From positions 1 to 40,103 of the forward strand of contig JACPGB010000044.1 in the NCBI GenBank assembly GCA_016182655.1: 40,103 nucleotides of DNA. Reading direction: 5' to 3'. The position numbers and the translations under genes are program-made. This document shows positions 12,983 through 22,192 of this stretch, in pieces (the stretch's first letter is position 1; each line of letters opens with the position of its first letter). This stretch comes from Deltaproteobacteria bacterium (GTDB lineage Bacteria; Desulfobacterota; GWC2-55-46). The notes under the pieces were generated by a model that was not told the origin of the DNA, did no database searches, and saw only the letters and a program-made list of their open reading frames with translations.

Positions 12983-15223
12983 TTACTTCGTTTTCATGAC
13001 AAAGACGCCGTCCCATTCGGCGGGTAAGGCAACGGCGCGCAGGAGCTCTATCCTTTTGAGGAATGCCTTTGACGGGCCGTCGTCCGGCTTTAGCTCAAGG
13101 CACGAGTCGAAGTACTCAACGGCAACGGTCCAGGCCATTGCCCTGTAGGCCTTGAGCCCTGCCTCGAAGACCTCGGCAATTTCCTTTATGCGGGGCTCTC
13201 CCGCGTACCCCATGAGCTCGTAGATGGCTATGGGTATGTCCTTGCCCTTGACCTTGACAAGGTCGAGCTCCCTGAATACGAAGAAGTCCTTGACCTCCTC
13301 GTAGGTCGGCTTGGGCACGATTATGCGAACGCCGTACTCCTTTGTGAGGCCTTCGAGCCTGGACCCGAGGTTGACGACGTCCCCCATGACCGTATAGTCG
13401 AACCTTGTCGAAGACCCCATGTTGCCGACGACCGCCTTGCCTGTGGACAGCCCTATGCCCGAGACGAGCCTGGGTATGCCGGGCTTGTCCCAGGTCGTCT
13501 GCGTCTCGATAAGGCGGCGCTCCATCTCGAGCGCCGCCTTGCACGCCCTTATCGCGTGGTCCGCTTGCGGGAGCGGCGCGCCCCAGAAGGCCATAATGGC
13601 GTCTCCCATGTATTTATCGACCGTGCCGCCGTTTTTGAGTATCACTTCGGTCATGGGGGTCAGGTAGTCGTTCATGAGTTTCACGAGCGCCTGGGGGATG
13701 AGCTTCTCGGTAATGTTCGTAAAGCCCCTGACGTCGGAGAAGAGCACCGTCAGCACCTTCTCCTCTCCGCCCAGGTTCAGGAGCCCCGGGTTCTTTACTA
13801 TTTCGTTCACGACCGAGCGGTCGACGTAGCGCGAGAACGCCTCCCTTATCTCCTTTTTCTTCCTCTGCTCGGATACGAACTGGAAGACGGTAGTGGATGA
13901 AGAGACGAAGATTATGGTGAATACAGGGTATATGTCTGTCAGCCACAGCTTCAGGTGGACGAAGACATAGTGGTTCGCGTAGATATAGACCGTCGCCATC
14001 ACGATCGTGAAGAGCGCTGTAAAGAGCGCGCTTACCCTCGGGATGACGAGAGAGAGGAGGACGCCGGGGATCAGTATGGAGAGGAGGTCGTATACGTATA
14101 TCCATTCCGGCCTGTATATGAAGTCCCCGCTTATGATCGTGTCTATGGTATTCGCGAGGATCTCGACCCCGGGGAATACGCCGGAGAAGGGCGTCACCCT
14201 CATATCGTATATGCCTATGGCCGTAGCCCCTATGATGATTATCTTCCCCTCTATCGCCTCTCTCGGGACGGCGCCTTCCACGATGTCGGCGGCCGAGTAG
14301 TGCGGGAACGTATGCGGCCCGCCCCGGAAGTTCACGAGGAGGCGGCCGTGCTCGTCCGTCGGGACTATTACGTCCCCGATGTTTATCGAGTCGACCCCGT
14401 AGTCCGCGACGTTCAGTATCAGGTTCGGAAAATCGGCGTACCTCCGGAGCGATTCTATCGAGATGTGCGGATAGTACTCGTCGCCGTACTTTATGACGAG
14501 GTCCACCCACCTGACGGTCCCGTCCATGTCAGGCGCTATATTGAAGTAGCCGAAGCTCTCGGCTGAAGAGGCTATGACCGGGATGTTCCTTGCCACGCCG
14601 CTCGCGTCGAGGACCTTGAACCTCGGCTCGGCCTCGCTTATCTGCCGGACCGACGCGAAACGCGAGGGTATTAGATAGGTTTCCTTTTGCCTGTCCTCTG
14701 GGGCCGAGACCTCGTCGCCGGTGAAGAAAAAGTACCCGAGGACCATCGGGGCCTCGCTCAAGGCATTAGAGAGTATCCTGTCGTTGTCGGCCTTTGCCTC
14801 GGCCTTTTTAACGAGAGAGGCGAGCCTCGGGTCGGAGTTGCCGAACTCCTGGCGGAGCTTTCTCAATACGACGGCCCCCGAGCTCTCGTCAGGCTCCGAG
14901 AAGACGATATCCAGGGCTATTACGGAGGGGTCCATGGCCGAGAGCTTTCTTATAAGCTCGGCCATCCTTGTCCTCGGCCACGGCCATTTGCCGAGCGCGT
15001 CAAGGCTCTTCTCGTCTATGGCGACGATGGCGACCTCGCCCGTCGGCGTAACCGGACCCCGTGTCCTTAAGTGGAAGTCGTAGGCCTTGAGGTCGAATTC
15101 ATCGATGAAGGGTATCTTGTAGGGGGTAAAGCTCGAAAAATATATGAGTATGGCTACGGCGGTGGCGAGGAGGCCGACCTGGAGGCCCGTGATCCTGTTA
15201 AGAAATCGCCATATAGGGTTCAT
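12983..15223 (-). CDS. CHASE2-domain membrane adenylate cyclase (class III)
   Basis: 746 residues. One N-terminal membrane helix (about 14-32), an extracytoplasmic CHASE2 sensor (about 40-370), three membrane helices (about 376-450), a class III cyclase domain (about 485-660) and a C-terminal TPR-like helix pair (about 683-728). All catalytic positions are present: metal Asp497 in FSDVRGF and Asp541 in DKYMGD, adenine-selecting Lys537 and Asp609 (FDYTVMGD), Asn618 and Arg622 in VVNLGSR. Lys/Asp rather than Glu/Cys points to ATP as substrate and cAMP as product. It is the last gene of a three-gene set after the TPR/barrel and FecR proteins, separated from the latter by 102 bp with a strong hairpin. 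The CHASE2 domain presumably reads a periplasmic cue. Confidence 0.93.
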   Translation of the reverse strand: MNPIWRFLNRITGLQVGLLATAVAILIYFSSFTPYKIPFIDEFDLKAYDFHLRTRGPVTPTGEVAIVAIDEKSLDALGKWPWPRTRMAELIRKLSAMDPSVIALDIVFSEPDESSGAVVLRKLRQEFGNSDPRLASLVKKAEAKADNDRILSNALSEAPMVLGYFFFTGDEVSAPEDRQKETYLIPSRFASVRQISEAEPRFKVLDASGVARNIPVIASSAESFGYFNIAPDMDGTVRWVDLVIKYGDEYYPHISIESLRRYADFPNLILNVADYGVDSINIGDVIVPTDEHGRLLVNFRGGPHTFPHYSAADIVEGAVPREAIEGKIIIIGATAIGIYDMRVTPFSGVFPGVEILANTIDTIISGDFIYRPEWIYVYDLLSILIPGVLLSLVIPRVSALFTALFTIVMATVYIYANHYVFVHLKLWLTDIYPVFTIIFVSSSTTVFQFVSEQRKKKEIREAFSRYVDRSVVNEIVKNPGLLNLGGEEKVLTVLFSDVRGFTNITEKLIPQALVKLMNDYLTPMTEVILKNGGTVDKYMGDAIMAFWGAPLPQADHAIRACKAALEMERRLIETQTTWDKPGIPRLVSGIGLSTGKAVVGNMGSSTRFDYTVMGDVVNLGSRLEGLTKEYGVRIIVPKPTYEEVKDFFVFRELDLVKVKGKDIPIAIYELMGYAGEPRIKEIAEVFEAGLKAYRAMAWTVAVEYFDSCLELKPDDGPSKAFLKRIELLRAVALPAEWDGVFVMKTK

Positions 15224-15255
15224 AGGCTCTCAAAACGGTAGGCATGAATACGCGA

Positions 15256-15285
15256 ACAGGCCCTCTTCGGATGAAGAGGGCCTGT
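15256..15285. terminator. 13-bp perfect hairpin between fecR-domain and cyclase genes
   Basis: ACAGGCCCTCTTC/GAAGAGGGCCTGT with a GGAT loop. It has no T run on the minus strand, so it may be an RNA-processing or stability element setting the FecR-protein to cyclase ratio; on the plus strand the following CTTGT is also weak. Confidence 0.45.
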
Positions 15286-15325
15286 CTTGTCCGCCGATAG
15301 ATGGATCTCTTTCACGGGCAGGGTC

Positions 15326-18265
15326 TTAATAAGCGGTCCCGGCCCCGGTGCCGGAGAACGAGCCCGCTGAATAGGTGCCTGCCGCGGCGCCGCCGAAGTT
15401 CACTGAGGAGCCGCTGAGCGTGCCGGTCCCTGAGTATACGCCGGACCCGTTGACGGTGGAAAGCCAGGTGTTCCCCGACCACTGCTTTACTACGAAGCTC
15501 GACGAAAGCCCGTTGCCCGAGAGGGCCACGGAGGTCCCGGCGAGCGGGTCGGTTATATAAGAGCCCGTGATGTTGTTCGTCGCCCAGATCTTGGCGGCCG
15601 CGCCGCTCGAGTAGGCGAAGAAGACGACGTCGTTCATGTTGACGGTAAGGTTGCTGTCGGTGCCCGTGAGGTTGGCTCTCCCCACCTCGGCGTAAGGGAT
15701 ATTGAGCGATGAGAGCGCCGCCTGCCCCTCTGCCGTCTGAGTCATGGCGAGGAACCTGCTTGTCTCTATCCACGCGCCGGTCTGGATCGACTGCCAGGTA
15801 TAGTTCGCGGGGGAAAAGGTCCCGAGCGACTCCCCGGCGCTTATCCACGAAGTAGCCGTGTCCTGCCTTGCGCCATAGCCGAGGAGGTCCCCTTCCAGTA
15901 TGTTGCCCGGCGCGGCGGTAAGCGTGCCGTACGCCCCCGCGATCATGGTAGATGAGTTGAAGCTATCGTCGCGGTAGGTCAGGGTAAAGGAGCCGGAAAC
16001 CGGTCCGGAGCTCGTGTACGAGCCGCCGCCGTTTATCTCCCACACGCCCCAGTCCTGCCCGGCTATGGAGCTTGTGGAGAGGCCCCAGGTCGAACTGCCG
16101 GTGAAGGTGGCCGTGGACCCGGATATCGTCGGATATGCCGGGGCGGCCGAGCTCTGATAGCTTTCGACCGACACGTTGCTCGAGAGGTTTGACGCCGTGT
16201 ACGGGATATCGGCGTCGGCCTTTATCTGTGTCGGGAATATGGTCCCGTCCATGCTCATCATCCCTATGTCGCGGTAGACCTCGCCCGAGAGGGACCCCGT
16301 GAGGACGCCGGCGTTCCCTGAAGGGTCGATGTAGAGCGAGTACATGGCGCCCCTCGCGTAGGGGCCGGAGGCGAGCATCGCCGAGTACCCGAAGAACGCC
16401 CCTCCGTCATACGTCATATAGTTTCCGTTGATGAAGTTCAGGCTGTAGGCGTTCTGGTTCAGCCAGAGCCTCGGCGCGCTCCCCCCAAAATATTTTCCTA
16501 TCATCACCATGGATGCAGGCGAAGACCGGCTTGTGGACCAGATGGAAGAGGTCCCGCCCATGAGCCCGCTCAAAACCCCAGGGCTGTAGGCGACCGTGAC
16601 GAACGAAAGGTCGTCCTCCGCGGCCTGGCCTTCCGCCGAGGCGCTGAACGAGCCGGTTGAGGCATCATAAACGCCGTTCACCGTGCCGCTACCCGAGATG
16701 AGGGACGTCCTCGTCAGGTAGTCGAAGTCCGCGGACCCGGACATGACGACGCCGGAATAACCGCCGAACATGTCGGCTATCCAATACCCGCTCATCGCGC
16801 CGCCGGAGGTGCTGGAGGAGGAGCTTGCCTGTCCCGAACCGCCCATCGTGGTCGTCCAGGGGTTGTCCGGCGCTTCGGCGGCCCACCCCTCGATATCAAA
16901 TTCCCAGGCCCCGGTGTTACCGTAGGACAACAGCGCCGCCGTCCCCGCGACGTCCATTGCCGTATTCGGGTTGTCGATGAAACCGTAGAGGTTCGAGAGC
17001 CTCTGTCCGTAAAACCATTCATATGTAGCGCTGGACGATATGCCCTCTGAATCGATTGCGGTCACCGTTACGGTATGCCAGCCCTCGGCGACGGTGAGCC
17101 CCATAGAATCGTACCCTTCGGAACTGTTCGTATACGCAAGCGTTCCGTCGAGATAATAATATAAATCCGCGGGCTCGCTGGAGCTGACTTCGAAGAGCGC
17201 CGATGAAGAGCTTGCCACCTCGGACGGCGTTGAGAGGAAGGATACTATAGGCGCGCCGGAGGCCCCGAACGCCTCTTCGCTCGTCTCGCTTATCGGCTTG
17301 AGATCGGAGTACTCGGTAGCCTCTTTAAAATCCCCCTCGTCCGAAAGCCCGCGGAAAGAAGATGAATCGAACTCGTCCTCTCCGATAGACCCGGACCCGT
17401 TATCGTCGAAAGAGTCCATGCCGTCATCCCCGGCCTCTCCTATTTCTCCGCCGTCGTCCGAGGAGGCCAGCGCGGTTACAGCCGTGCCTTCCTCGCCCGA
17501 GGCGCGCTCGACCCCGCCCTCGGCCCCGCCGTTTGTCCCGTTGTCATCGCCGTTCTCTATGGTGGTGTCGGATGAGTGCCTCAAGAACTCTATATTGAGC
17601 GCGCGCTTGGGCGGCAGGGGCGGGGCTTCGGGGTTCAGGATGAAGGTCGACTGCCCAGCCCTGATGTCCACCACCTGCCCGGGGACCCTCGGATTGTAGA
17701 CAAAACCGAGCCCCTCGCTGAATACGACGCCGGTCGTGCCCCTCAGATAAAATACGAATAGGTCGGTGCCCCTTACTCCGGCGATAGCCGTGGGCGTCTG
17801 TATGTTGAAGGTCGACTCGTTCAAGGAGACAGGTATAACTTTTTTCTTGAAGCTCGATACCACGCCTCTCACCTTGCCCCTGAAGAGGTATAAAGACGCC
17901 TTTTGCCTGCCGCCGTCCGGGTTGAAGAGGTACTCATCCACCTTTACGCGGGACTCCGGCGCAAGCCTTACTACCGTCTTGTCGTTGAACGTAAGCTCGG
18001 CCTTGGACCCGGCCTTGGTGCGGACGACGTCTCCTACGAAGACCTTGTCGCCGCTATGGACCGGCACTGCCGTCGAAGAACCAGCCCTCGTTATGTCGGC
18101 CTTGCCGTCGAGCTTCGAGAAATAGCCGACGGAGCCTGCGGCCCCTGCTTCCGCGAACGCGCCCTTCGGGAACGCCGAACATATCATCAAAAGGAATACG
18201 GCCCCAAGGACCGCTCCCAACCTGTACGCCAAGGGACCTCTCAAAACCGTCTTTCTCATAAGCAT
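15326..18265 (-). CDS. Large secreted FecR-domain protein
   Basis: 979 residues with a signal peptide (hydrophobic LGAVLGAVFLLMICSAF, cleavage near AFA at about 36-38). A FecR domain follows at about 48-190: VPVHSGDKVFVGDVVRTKAG, RLAPESRVKVDEY and TPTAIAGVRGTDLFV are its usual marks. Residues about 235-325 are acidic and low-complexity (Asp, Glu, Gly, Ser), probably disordered. The remaining roughly 650 residues are Gly/Ser/Thr/Tyr rich with recurrent short beta-strand patterns (for example SGSGTVNGVYDASTGSFS), suggesting a beta-helix or repeat stalk at the cell surface. The ribosome site is GGAAGAGG. It sits between the TPR/barrel gene and the CHASE2 cyclase, a set also seen in other deltaproteobacteria (from memory). 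Ligand unknown. Confidence 0.88.
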   Translation of the reverse strand: MLMRKTVLRGPLAYRLGAVLGAVFLLMICSAFPKGAFAEAGAAGSVGYFSKLDGKADITRAGSSTAVPVHSGDKVFVGDVVRTKAGSKAELTFNDKTVVRLAPESRVKVDEYLFNPDGGRQKASLYLFRGKVRGVVSSFKKKVIPVSLNESTFNIQTPTAIAGVRGTDLFVFYLRGTTGVVFSEGLGFVYNPRVPGQVVDIRAGQSTFILNPEAPPLPPKRALNIEFLRHSSDTTIENGDDNGTNGGAEGGVERASGEEGTAVTALASSDDGGEIGEAGDDGMDSFDDNGSGSIGEDEFDSSSFRGLSDEGDFKEATEYSDLKPISETSEEAFGASGAPIVSFLSTPSEVASSSSALFEVSSSEPADLYYYLDGTLAYTNSSEGYDSMGLTVAEGWHTVTVTAIDSEGISSSATYEWFYGQRLSNLYGFIDNPNTAMDVAGTAALLSYGNTGAWEFDIEGWAAEAPDNPWTTTMGGSGQASSSSSTSGGAMSGYWIADMFGGYSGVVMSGSADFDYLTRTSLISGSGTVNGVYDASTGSFSASAEGQAAEDDLSFVTVAYSPGVLSGLMGGTSSIWSTSRSSPASMVMIGKYFGGSAPRLWLNQNAYSLNFINGNYMTYDGGAFFGYSAMLASGPYARGAMYSLYIDPSGNAGVLTGSLSGEVYRDIGMMSMDGTIFPTQIKADADIPYTASNLSSNVSVESYQSSAAPAYPTISGSTATFTGSSTWGLSTSSIAGQDWGVWEINGGGSYTSSGPVSGSFTLTYRDDSFNSSTMIAGAYGTLTAAPGNILEGDLLGYGARQDTATSWISAGESLGTFSPANYTWQSIQTGAWIETSRFLAMTQTAEGQAALSSLNIPYAEVGRANLTGTDSNLTVNMNDVVFFAYSSGAAAKIWATNNITGSYITDPLAGTSVALSGNGLSSSFVVKQWSGNTWLSTVNGSGVYSGTGTLSGSSVNFGGAAAGTYSAGSFSGTGAGTAY

Positions 18266-18289
18266 GCCGCGACCTCTTCCTTGAAGACC

Positions 18290-19813
18290 TTAGAACCTGT
18301 AATCCACCCCGAACCCGTAGACGTTCTTCGAATAATCGTATATCGAGATGTTCGAATCCCCCCGGATGAACAGGTATTGCGCCTTTATATCAAGGTTGTC
18401 GTAGAGGGGGTATGTAAGGAGCGTATAGAAGGTGAGTGTTGTATCCTCCCTTTCCACGCCGAATGCCGTGTGCGTGTCGGTGAAGCTCTGTATGTACTCC
18501 TCCACGCTGACGTTCAGCCCGAGCTTTTCGGTCACGGGGTAATATACGCCTGCGCCGAATTTATTTCCGTAGTACGTCCAGTTCCGTCCGTCGGTGTCCT
18601 CGTAATTAAAATCGTAACGGGCGTTAAAAAAACCCTTGCCGCCGGAGAGGAGGTAGAACCACGACGCGCCCGCTCCGTAGTCCCGCGAATCCCTGTCCTC
18701 GTCGGCCCCGACGCCGGCCGTGTATTTCAAGTAGTCCTTTGCCTGCCACCTGACCGAGGCCTGGGCGAACTGCCTCTCGTTTATGGGGAGGGTGTAGGTC
18801 GGTGAAAGGGTAAGCGCCTGGAGGTACTTCGTCTCGTCGACAAGGGTGTACGTGTACCCGGCGTACAGGTTCGCCTGCCCCTTGGCCAGGCCCATCCCGG
18901 GGGTCACGGCCAACGAGTGGCTCTGTATGTCATGGGTCTCGAGGGAAGAGTGCCTGTTGGCGTAGAGCGAGTACCCGGCCTTCAAGCTGTAGGGGAGCGA
19001 GGGCTTGAAGTCGTAGTCCGCGCTGAAGGACGCGGCAAAGACGCTGTCGGATTCGTTCGTTATGTCGCCCGCGACAGAGGCGTCATCGGGCTTGAGGAGG
19101 ACGTTGTCGTCGAACTGGTACTCGAGCCCTGCCTTGAGCTTAAGGGGCCGCTCCTCCTTCTGCCTCTTCGAGATCGCGTCGATGTACTCCCTGGCGGATT
19201 CCGCGACGTCGGCGTTGGGGTCTTTCGAGGCGAGGTCCTTGAAAATGTCCTTTGCCTCGCCCAGCCTCCCGGCCTGTACGCTCGCGACGGCTATCTGGTA
19301 GTCGGCCGGGCCTGAGAGAGACTCGTCAAGCGACTTGGCCTTCCTGAAAGCCTCGATCGCCTCCTCGGACCTTTTTACCTTTATGAGGGTAAGTCCCTTA
19401 AGGAACGACGCGCGTCCGGGCTCGATGCCTTCTTTTTCCGCGACCTCTATGGTCGAGAGCGCCTCAATGTACTCCCCGAGCTGATATAAGACGTCCGCGA
19501 GCTCTATTACCGCCTCGCGGACGCGGGGCGTAAGCGTGATAGCATCTTTAAGATGTGGCTTTGCCGAACGGTAGTCCTCGCTCTTCACATAAGCGAGCCC
19601 GAGGTAATAGGCGGCGAGCGACGAGTCCGGGTCCTTCTCCCTTACGGACTTGAAGAACTCCACAGCCTCCTCGTAGTCGCCATCCTTCAGGTCGGCGATG
19701 CCGGGATTAAGGTCGAGTATTTCAGGGAACGCCGCTGGAGGGAAAACCGTCAGGAAGAGGAGCGACGCAAAAAAGCCTGTAAATAGCAGATTTATTCTCT
19801 TCATACGGGCCAT
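18290..19813 (-). CDS. TPR protein with C-terminal outer-membrane beta-barrel
   Basis: 507 residues. A signal peptide (LLFTGFFASLLFLTVFPPAAF) is followed by TPR repeats at about 35-215 (for example DGDYEEAVEFFKSVREKDPD, SSLAAYYLGLAYVKSEDYRS). The C-terminal 280 residues are alternating polar/aromatic beta strands with many Tyr, ending in VYGFGVDYRF, whose terminal Phe is the outer-membrane insertion signal. It resembles TPR-plus-barrel proteins such as the Slam type. It could place or export the giant FecR protein encoded 24 bp downstream, which is inference from order. Two in-frame ATGs (19813, 19804) are possible; neither has a clear ribosome site. Confidence 0.85.
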   Translation of the reverse strand: MARMKRINLLFTGFFASLLFLTVFPPAAFPEILDLNPGIADLKDGDYEEAVEFFKSVREKDPDSSLAAYYLGLAYVKSEDYRSAKPHLKDAITLTPRVREAVIELADVLYQLGEYIEALSTIEVAEKEGIEPGRASFLKGLTLIKVKRSEEAIEAFRKAKSLDESLSGPADYQIAVASVQAGRLGEAKDIFKDLASKDPNADVAESAREYIDAISKRQKEERPLKLKAGLEYQFDDNVLLKPDDASVAGDITNESDSVFAASFSADYDFKPSLPYSLKAGYSLYANRHSSLETHDIQSHSLAVTPGMGLAKGQANLYAGYTYTLVDETKYLQALTLSPTYTLPINERQFAQASVRWQAKDYLKYTAGVGADEDRDSRDYGAGASWFYLLSGGKGFFNARYDFNYEDTDGRNWTYYGNKFGAGVYYPVTEKLGLNVSVEEYIQSFTDTHTAFGVEREDTTLTFYTLLTYPLYDNLDIKAQYLFIRGDSNISIYDYSKNVYGFGVDYRF

Positions 19814-19933
19814 TCGGTAAAAACGGTTTATTTAAATTTCAGGGTTTGTCAGGCGAGGCTATTCTATCTCCAAACTCCTTTTAATGCAACTGAATTCAAC
19901 TTACCCGCGCGCAAGAGAGGTGTTCAAAACACC

Positions 19934-19962
19934 TTGTTTTCAAAAGACTTTAGTATTACAAT
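19934..19962 (+). promoter_or_regulatory. Promoter giving a probably leaderless YkuK-family mRNA
   Basis: TTGTTT (19934-19939), 17-bp spacer, TACAAT (19957-19962). The expected start of transcription falls on the A of the ATG at 19969, and no ribosome-binding site is present. Confidence 0.5.
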
Positions 19963-19968
19963 ATATGA

Positions 19969-20463
19969 ATGCCTCCTTCCACGGAAATAGGCGACGGTTT
20001 CTTAAGTCCGACAAAGGGCTCCGTGAGTTTTGACGAGATGTTCGCGTCGATTATAAGTTACATCGGCGAATCCCCCGGGCAAGCCTATAACCTCATCATC
20101 GGCACCGACTCCTTTCTCAACACCGACACCTTGTTTGTTAGCGCGATAATCGTCCACAAAGTAGGCCACGGCGGCAGGTACTTCTACAAGAAGCTCAAGA
20201 GGCGGAAGATGGACAACCTTCGCCAACGCATCTTCTACGAGACGACCATGTCCATAGAGCTCGCCTCCGTGATCCGCGAGCACCTGAACGAGAACGGATA
20301 TAAAAAGCTCGGGGTCGAGATACACCTCGACGTCGGCATGAACGGCGACACCAGAGAGATAGTGAAGGAGGTCGTCGGCATGGTAAACGGCTCCGGTTAC
20401 GCGGCCGTCACGAAGCCGGACTCCTACGGGGCGTCGAAAGTCGCCGACAGGCACTCCAAATAA
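19969..20463 (+). CDS. RNase H-like YkuK family protein (DUF458)
   Basis: 164 residues matching the DUF458/YkuK family over its full length. Visible marks are IIGTDSF (about 43-49, with the acidic residue of an RNase-H-like first strand), FVSAIIVHKVGHGGRYFY (about 56-73), EIHLDVGMNGDT (about 117-128) and the C-terminal TKPDSYGASKVADRHSK. The biochemical activity of this family has not been settled to my knowledge; an RNase H fold is predicted. It is transcribed divergently from the TPR/barrel gene. The start at 19969 has no ribosome site and coincides with the expected transcription start, suggesting leaderless translation. Confidence 0.9.
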   Translation: MPPSTEIGDGFLSPTKGSVSFDEMFASIISYIGESPGQAYNLIIGTDSFLNTDTLFVSAIIVHKVGHGGRYFYKKLKRRKMDNLRQRIFYETTMSIELASVIREHLNENGYKKLGVEIHLDVGMNGDTREIVKEVVGMVNGSGYAAVTKPDSYGASKVADRHSK

Positions 20464-20584
20464 CACCTTTCGTCAAAACCCGTTCCTCCACGGAATTGGG
20501 TTGACTGATCCGGGACCAAGATATAAAATCTACCCGTCTTAAGGCCTTTCGTTTATCACCCTGACCCGAATCCCCGTTCAAGAG

Positions 20585-21376
20585 ATGAAAATGTACCCTA
20601 AGCCGTCTTCCAGCCGTCTGAAGTTGCGTTACGCTCCGCTCCTCTCAGCCGTTATTTTCGTCGCGGCAAGCACCTTTGCCTTCTCAGCGCCGCCGGACCG
20701 AAGCGCCCTTCTCATCGACGATTTCTCAGCCGAGACCCTGGACGCCGCCCCAACGGGCTGGAAGAAGCTCCTCCTGCCGAGAAAAAAGAAAGAGACCCGT
20801 TATACGGTAGTAAGGGACGGCGAGAACAAGGTACTCAAGGCCGAGAGCTCTGGTGCCGCCTCCGCGGTCTACAAGGAATTCAAGGGCGACGAGTTAAAGG
20901 ACCTTGAGATACTCTCCTGGCGCTGGAAGGTCGGGGGCGTATTGGGGAAAGGCGACGAGACTCGAAAAGACGGCGACGACTATGCCGCGCGCATTTATGT
21001 GACATTCGAGTACGAGCCGGAAAAGACCTCCTCTTTCGATAAATTCAAGTTCAAGCTCCTCGATGCGTTCTACGGGATAAAGGCCCCGGGTAACGCCGTA
21101 AATTACATCTGGGCGAACAAGCTTAAAAAAGGCGAGGCGATCAAAAACCCGTTCACCGACCGCGTGGTCATGGTCGCCGTCGAGAGCGGAGCGGAGCTTA
21201 CCGGGCAGTGGCTGAACGAGGAGCGGAACATATACGAGGACTATAGAAAATTCTTCAAAGACACGCCGCCGAGGATAACAGGCGTCGTCATCATGACCGA
21301 CACGGACAATACGAACGAGAGCGCAGTCGGGTACTACGACGATATAGTCCTCAAACGCGGCTCGGGGATAAAATAA
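20585..21376 (+). CDS. DUF3047 secreted protein
   Basis: 263 residues with a signal peptide (LLSAVIFVAASTFAF, cleavage near FSA at about 33-35). The mature part carries DUF3047 marks: LIDDFSAETLDAAPTGWKK near the N-terminus, ILSWRWKVGGVL (about 108-119), GDDYAARIYVTFEY (about 130-143), NYIWANKL, ERNIYEDYRKFF and MTDTDNTNESAVGYYDDI near the end. The function of the family is unknown; the pattern resembles a carbohydrate-binding-like beta sandwich exported to the periplasm. The stop is 5 nt before the next ATG, so the truncated flavin reductase gene is probably co-transcribed. Confidence 0.85.
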   Translation: MKMYPKPSSSRLKLRYAPLLSAVIFVAASTFAFSAPPDRSALLIDDFSAETLDAAPTGWKKLLLPRKKKETRYTVVRDGENKVLKAESSGAASAVYKEFKGDELKDLEILSWRWKVGGVLGKGDETRKDGDDYAARIYVTFEYEPEKTSSFDKFKFKLLDAFYGIKAPGNAVNYIWANKLKKGEAIKNPFTDRVVMVAVESGAELTGQWLNEERNIYEDYRKFFKDTPPRITGVVIMTDTDNTNESAVGYYDDIVLKRGSGIK

Positions 21377-21381
21377 ACGCA

Positions 21382-21765
21382 ATGACCGCCGCCTGGGTCC
21401 AGCGGGCCTCGTTCGACCCGCCCTTGATAACCGTCGCCGTGGGCAAGACCCGTTTCACGCACGACATGATTATCGAGTCCGGCGTATTCGCGGTAAACGT
21501 CCTCGGAGAGGACGGAAGAGCGACAGGCAAACACTTCGGCCTGAAAACCGGCAGGAAGACCGACAAGTTCGCGGGGATAGAATACGACACCAGGACAACC
21601 GGCTCGCCGATATTGAAGGACTGCATCGCGTGGATGGACTGCCGCGTGCGCTCCCACTTTGATGCCGGAGACCATACGCTTATCATAGGAGAGGTCGTGG
21701 ACGGGGATGTGACGCGGCCCGAGGCAAGGCCGCTTATATATGACAAGGAGGGGTTTTATAAATGA
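21382..21765 (+). pseudogene. 5'-truncated flavin reductase-like domain
   Basis: 127 residues of an FMN-binding flavin reductase (DIM6/NTAB) fold. It opens with MTAAWVQRASFDPPLITVAVG, which in complete members lies about 30-40 residues from the N-terminus, so the first strand and part of the FMN site are missing. Later marks such as SGVFAVNVL, GSPILKDCIAWMDCRV and GDHTLIIGEVVDG are intact. It begins 5 nt after the DUF3047 stop and ends inside the next reading frame. Either the gene was cut by a past rearrangement or it encodes a minimal protein that still folds. The rest of the frame is undamaged, so it may still be translated. Confidence 0.6.
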
Positions 21766-21787
21766 CTCTCTCGTTAACGGAGGCGAA

Positions 21788-22174
21788 ATGAACGACCGTG
21801 AAAAAGAGGTCCGGGAGACCTTGAAGGCCCTCAACAGGGCCTGGACAGAAGGCAGGCCCGAGGAGCTCTCGAAGTATTTTCACAAGGACATGGTTGCGAT
21901 AACCGCAACCGATCGGAAGCGGCTCGAAGGCAGGGACGCCTGCGTGGCGTCATGGACCGCCTTCGCGAACTCGGTCAAGATAACGAGGTGGAAAGAGATC
22001 GACCCGAGGATAGACATGTACGGTGAGACCGCCGTGGTCACGTATTATTTCGACATCGCCTTTGAATCGAACGGCCGGACCATGGAGATAGGCGGACGGG
22101 ACATGTTCGTCTTTGTAAAGGAAGCCGGCAGGTGGTGGGCCGTGGCCGACCAGTTCTCGCCGTATCCGGGGTAA
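21788..22174 (+). CDS. SnoaL/NTF2-like fold protein (DUF4440-type)
   Basis: 128 residues from ATG 21788, chosen for the GGAGG site 4 nt upstream; a longer frame from 21740 overlaps the previous gene. The pattern fits the NTF2-like cone fold: an N-terminal helix (EVRETLKALNRAWTEGRPEE), YFHKDMVAITATDRKRLEGRDA, then strands such as AVVTYYFDIAFESNGRTMEIGGRDMFVFVKEAGRWWAVADQFS. Members are ketosteroid-isomerase-like or ligand-binding proteins; no specific substrate can be named. It lies at the end of a possible operon with the DUF3047 and flavin reductase genes. Confidence 0.8.
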   Translation: MNDREKEVRETLKALNRAWTEGRPEELSKYFHKDMVAITATDRKRLEGRDACVASWTAFANSVKITRWKEIDPRIDMYGETAVVTYYFDIAFESNGRTMEIGGRDMFVFVKEAGRWWAVADQFSPYPG

Positions 22175-22192
22175 AATATCGGGTCGGCTTCT

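Noticed and set aside
17903-18805. 300-codon plus-strand frame across the FecR and TPR genes
   Set aside because: It spans two well-supported minus-strand genes and their spacer and shows no recognisable motifs.
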